Below are positions 61,589 to 64,000 of a DNA stretch of 64,000 nt, one piece after another. A program made the position numbers and the translations under genes. The DNA is from Lachnospiraceae bacterium (GTDB lineage Bacteria > Bacillota > Clostridia > Lachnospirales > Lachnospiraceae). The notes under the pieces are model-generated. The model saw only the letters and a program-made list of their open reading frames with translations, had not been told where the DNA came from and ran no database searches. Within the stretch, counting starts at the first letter, position 1. Each line of letters begins with the position of its first letter. The DNA lies in the NCBI GenBank assembly GCA_900751995.1, contig CAADTP010000021.1:14542-78541 (forward strand), given 5' to 3'.

Positions 61589-62308
61589 ATGGAAATTATT
61601 TGTTATTTATCAAATGGATACCCGACAATTGAGGCAAGCTATAACATGGCTGTAGAATATGCAGATGCAGGCTGCAAAATGATGGAAGTGGACTTCCCTT
61701 CCAGAAACCCATACCTGGAAAGTGATTACATTGCAGGAAGAATGAAAAAAGCACTGGAAGCCTGTGATGATTATGAGAAATACATGGATTCCATCGTTGC
61801 GATCCAGAAAAGACTTCCGGATGTGAAGCTGCTTGTGCTGGCCTATGAGAATACAGTAGAAGATATCGGTGTAGACAGATTTATTGAGTTCTGTTTATCA
61901 AATAATTTAAAAGATATTTTGCTTGTTGGTCTGAAAGATGATATTATTAAGGATAAGATAATTGCAGCCGGACTTCAGGTTTCCTGCTATGTACAATTCC
62001 ACTTACCGAAAGAAGAAGTAGAGATGGCAAAACAGTCTAACGGATTTGTATATTTACAGGCAAAGCCATATGAGACACAGCAGATAAATGAGAAATATCC
62101 TACATTAAAAGACGGTGTAGAGTATTTGAGAAGCTGCGGAATTGACAGACCTATTTATTGCGGAGTAGGTGTTCATGCACCAGAGGATGTAAAACTGGTA
62201 AAAGAGGCAGGTGGAGATGCAGCGTTTGTTGGCAGCACCATCCTGAAACTGCACGAGGATATTCCTGCAATGAAAGAAAAGATCAGAGAATTCAAGGCTA
62301 TGTGTTAA
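61589..62308 (+). CDS. Tryptophan synthase alpha chain-like barrel protein, no TrpB partner
   Basis: 239 residues, slightly shorter than TrpA (about 265). ICYLSNGYPTIEASYNMAVE, MMEVDFPSRNPYLESDYIAG, the late GVGVHAPEDVKLVKEAGGD and FVGSTILK (phosphate site) align by eye with TrpA. The Glu49 equivalent is kept in MMEVDFP; the Asp60 position in FSDPLADG appears as Glu in PSRNPYLES. No trpB or other trp gene is near, so this is probably a dedicated retro-aldol or similar lyase acting on a phosphorylated substrate in the nucleoside pathway. Confidence 0.85.
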   Translation: MEIICYLSNGYPTIEASYNMAVEYADAGCKMMEVDFPSRNPYLESDYIAGRMKKALEACDDYEKYMDSIVAIQKRLPDVKLLVLAYENTVEDIGVDRFIEFCLSNNLKDILLVGLKDDIIKDKIIAAGLQVSCYVQFHLPKEEVEMAKQSNGFVYLQAKPYETQQINEKYPTLKDGVEYLRSCGIDRPIYCGVGVHAPEDVKLVKEAGGDAAFVGSTILKLHEDIPAMKEKIREFKAMC

Positions 62309-62356
62309 TATAGGAATCTTCTGCGATTAAAAAAGAAAAATTGAGGTGACAGGAAG

Positions 62357-63085
62357 ATGCTGGATGAAAAGCTGCCTAAATACTATCTTGTAAAGAAGGC
62401 AATTGTAGAAAACATTGAGAATGAAGTGTATGATTCCAAAGATCCTATTCCAAGTGAACGGGAACTGATGGAAACATATCAGGTCAGCAGGATTACGGTC
62501 CGAAAAGCCATTGATGAGCTGGTTACAGAAGGTTATCTGTACAAGATCCAGGGAAAAGGAACGTATGTAAAAACAGATGAAGGAAGCAGTAATCTTTTTT
62601 CTATCACAAGCTGTACCGACGATGTTCTGCGGCTGGGGATGAAACCCAGCAAGGAAGTTGTTGTTTCCAAGATGGTCAATCCTAATGTAAAAAGAGCCAA
62701 GGCTCTGGAAATCACAACCGATGATAAGATATACATGATAGGAAGAATCCTGTATGCAGATACAGAACCTCTTAACTATACCCTGACTTTTCTTCCGGAA
62801 AAAATCTTCCCCGGACTGTCAAAGTATGACCTGGGAAAGGAATCTCTTTACAGGATCATGACGGAGGTTTACGGTGTTAAGATAACAAAAGCCAGAAGAA
62901 CCATAGAGGCGATAGGTGCTCAGGATGAGATCGCGGAATATCTGGATGTAGAAGAGGGAACACCTATCATTCTGTTCCGCTGTATCACTCATGGAATCGT
63001 GAATGGAAGAGAGATCCCGATAGAAAATTTCAAATGTTATTACAGGACAGATAAGTTCAAATTTTATATCGATCAGGTCAGATGA
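62357..63085 (+). CDS. GntR family transcriptional regulator with UTRA ligand domain (HutC subgroup)
   Basis: 242 residues. Winged helix at about 10-75 (PIPSERELMETYQVSRITVR, KAIDELVTEGYLYKIQGKGT, YV) and a UTRA domain to the C terminus (AEYLDVEEGTPIILFRCITH). HutC-type regulators sense a small molecule, commonly a sugar phosphate or a pathway intermediate. As the last gene of the operon it is the likely local regulator, acting perhaps at 52521-52536. GAGGTGACAGGAAG precedes ATG. Confidence 0.92.
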   Translation: MLDEKLPKYYLVKKAIVENIENEVYDSKDPIPSERELMETYQVSRITVRKAIDELVTEGYLYKIQGKGTYVKTDEGSSNLFSITSCTDDVLRLGMKPSKEVVVSKMVNPNVKRAKALEITTDDKIYMIGRILYADTEPLNYTLTFLPEKIFPGLSKYDLGKESLYRIMTEVYGVKITKARRTIEAIGAQDEIAEYLDVEEGTPIILFRCITHGIVNGREIPIENFKCYYRTDKFKFYIDQVR

Positions 63086-63104
63086 TCGTAGAAGGATTTT
63101 AAAG

Positions 63105-63135
63105 AAGCCGCCGGCAGATGCCGGTGGCTTTTTTC
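63105..63135 (+). terminator. Terminator of the nucleoside operon
   Basis: AAGCCGCCGGCA (63105-63116) pairs with TGCCGGTGGCTT (63119-63130) with one G-U pair; T run follows. Confidence 0.9.
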
Positions 63136-63177
63136 AGCGTGTGCAGTTCAGTTGTTTACCTTATATAAGAGAGGGTA

Positions 63178-63609
63178 TTATTTTGCAATAACCTCTTCCG
63201 CACGTTTTAAGGCGGCACTGATATTTGGCTGGAAGTTTTCCTTTCCAACGCGTTTGGTAAATCCTGCTTTGTCCATGACCTTCATCGGCTGTTCGTTGAC
63301 ATGAGAGAATACTACTGTGATTCCTCTTGCCTCACAGACTTCTGCTACAATACCGGCGACGATCGTTGCGAATGCAGCTGTTGGTCCGGCAATCTGTACG
63401 CAGCTTCCGCCAAGTGCAGAAATGATAAATCCTGCAACGATGGCTGTGAAAATACCCGCTTCCGGACCAACTCCAGAGGCAAGAGCCAGTGCAATAGAAA
63501 GCGGCAATGTAATAATTGCCACAATGATTCCTGCCGTTACATCTTTGAAAAACTGAGAGCGGTTATAATTCTTAAGTGATGTAAGCAAGAATGGTTTAAG
63601 TGAATTCAT
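63178..63609 (-). pseudogene. SulP sulfate permease-STAS gene with large in-frame internal deletion
   Basis: 143 codons. Residues 1 to about 88 are the N terminus of a SulP permease: KDVTAGIIVAIITLPLSIAL, ALASGVGPEAGIFTAIVAG and GGSCVQIAGPTAAFATIVAG. From about residue 90 the sequence is the end of a STAS domain: CEARGITVVFSHVNEQPMKV then MDKAGF. A complete protein has about 550 residues, so roughly 400 in the middle are absent although the frame is intact. Transport is not possible with the remaining two or three helices. AGGAAAGGAAT precedes the start on the minus strand, and the IS end lies just upstream. Confidence 0.82.
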
Positions 63610-63629
63610 AGTGATAGTATTCCTTTCCT

Positions 63630-63790
63630 GTGATATGCTCCCACCACTTAAATCATAGATTTTGAAGTGGGGGGCTTCTTGCTCAATGGCTCTATTGAGC
63701 CAAGTATCTACAAGCTATCCTCGCGTACCCCGCGATTTTTGCAAGTCCGGATACGGACTTTTTATTGTGCTGTCATGCACATTCTGCAAA
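63630..63790 (-). ncRNA. Candidate omega RNA (TnpB guide RNA scaffold)
   Basis: In this family the guide RNA scaffold is read from the 3' end of tnpB through the right end of the element, with the guide taken from flanking DNA. The three hairpins between 63640 and 63760 lie exactly there. The guide would come from the sequence next to the end, near 63610-63630, in front of the SulP remnant. Inferred from position and structure only. Confidence 0.35.
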
Positions 63791-64000
63791 GATTCTTTTT
63801 CCCTCATTCATGAGGTTCACTGCTGCGTTTACATCACGATCCATTCTGTTTCCACATTCACAGTAATAAATTCTTTCAGATAAAGACAATTCGGCTTTTT
63901 TCTTTCCGCATGCACTGCATATCTTACTGGATGCAAAATAACGATCTACTTTTATCAGATATTTTCCTCGTTCCTCCAGTTTATATTCCAGCATAGACAG
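63773..64000 (-). CDS. tnpB: RNA-guided nuclease/transposase-associated protein TnpB, C-terminal part
   Basis: The minus-strand frame is open to the edge, so only the last 75 residues or so are present. ICSACGKKKAELSLSERIYY and CECGNRMDRDVNAAVNLMNE show the zinc ribbon (CxxC...CxC) and the last RuvC Asp (DRD) of TnpB/OrfB. TnpB cuts DNA at sites guided by its RNA. The in-frame Met at 63994 is internal, not the start. Confidence 0.92.
   Translation of the reverse strand: MSMLEYKLEERGKYLIKVDRYFASSKICSACGKKKAELSLSERIYYCECGNRMDRDVNAAVNLMNEGKRIFAECA

Larger units (their letters stand above)
63630..64000 (-). mobile_element. IS200/IS605-type element, right end and 3' part of tnpB (continues past the window)
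   Basis: The tnpB gene at 63773-64000 and the structured sequence after its stop form the right-hand part of the element. Hairpins: 63640-63674 (CCACTT/AAGTGG with flanking C/G runs), 63681-63700 (GCTCAAT/ATTGAGC), and 63743-63760 (AAGTCCG/CGGACTT). The outer end seems to be near 63630, about 20 bases upstream of the SulP remnant start. The exact boundary cannot be fixed from one copy. Confidence 0.7.

Noticed and set aside
63773..63994. Independent small zinc-ribbon protein
   Set aside because: The Met at 63994 is internal; the frame is open to the window edge and the sequence is the C terminus of TnpB.
1..64000. CRISPR arrays, rRNA, tRNA and prophage
   Set aside because: No regularly spaced repeats, no tRNA cloverleaf or rRNA signatures, and no phage structural genes were found on reading both strands.

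Overview
This window is a chromosomal segment of a spore-forming, anaerobic Gram-positive bacterium of the class Clostridia, most likely family Lachnospiraceae; I cannot name the genus. The evidence is gene content and order: an rnfCDGEAB ferredoxin:NAD+ oxidoreductase operon, ispH overlapping a four-S1-domain rpsA-like gene, sporulation genes (an alpha/beta-type SASP, a ytfI-ytfJ pair, ylbJ), AGGAGG-type ribosome binding sites, TTGACA-17-TATAAT promoters, and a short HisG with HisZ. Most of the window (about 1-44900) is conserved core genome; the last 19 kb is accessory.

Layout. 1-3621: end of a flavoprotein gene, cmk, ispH and the S1 protein, closed by a strong terminator. 3726-4769 (minus): a DEDD-type exonuclease-like protein. 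4948-9964: the rnf operon. 10135-14665: ruvA, ruvB, zapA and a U32 peptidase family protein. 14672-17450: a SEDS (FtsW/RodA-like) protein with its class B PBP. 17549-20408: a NUDIX hydrolase, a small conserved protein, the ytfI/ytfJ pair, a 45-residue membrane protein, and rpmB on the minus strand. 20636-25305: Asp23/YloU, FakA/YloV, recG and a lysine/threonine-rich DUF6465 protein. 25376-30466: SASP, mgsA, rsmD, coaD, a coiled-coil protein, convergent ylbJ, and pepD. 30648-37041: a degenerate M23 protein, a small alarmone synthetase, a YgiQ-type radical SAM protein, a membrane protein of unknown function, an RluA-family pseudouridine synthase, signal peptidase I and RecU. 37135-42870: a partial histidine operon (hisZ-G-D-B and a HisF-like/HisI/HisE fusion) ending with a GT2 glycosyltransferase.

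Accessory part. 42965-44905 encodes a membrane-anchored PQQ-type beta-propeller. It is followed by a truncated GGDEF remnant, a lipoprotein that joins a solute-binding domain to a 5'-nucleotidase C-terminal-like domain, and a large hybrid histidine kinase with two receiver domains and no output domain. A NUDIX gene and a nuclease-helicase-like protein (NERD-like plus DUF2075-like) come next. 52561-63085 is one long operon: a nucleoside-type ABC importer (BMP lipoprotein, double ATPase, two permeases), a cysteine hydrolase, a PfkB kinase, a nucleoside phosphorylase, a BtpA-family barrel, an iron-containing alcohol dehydrogenase, a TrpA-like barrel without TrpB, and a GntR/UTRA regulator. Together these look like uptake and complete breakdown of a specific nucleoside, with cleavage of the sugar phosphate and reduction of an aldehyde. 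I do not recognise this pathway and regard it as the best candidate for an undescribed system here. The window ends with an internally deleted SulP gene beside the 3' part of an IS200/IS605-type tnpB with structured end sequences.

Small features add regulatory detail: a sigma-E-like promoter before ylbJ, a possible operator at the nucleoside operon promoter, and two families of short palindromic intergenic repeats. No rRNA, tRNA, CRISPR array or prophage was seen. All functional calls are by reading motifs and context; no database search was possible.
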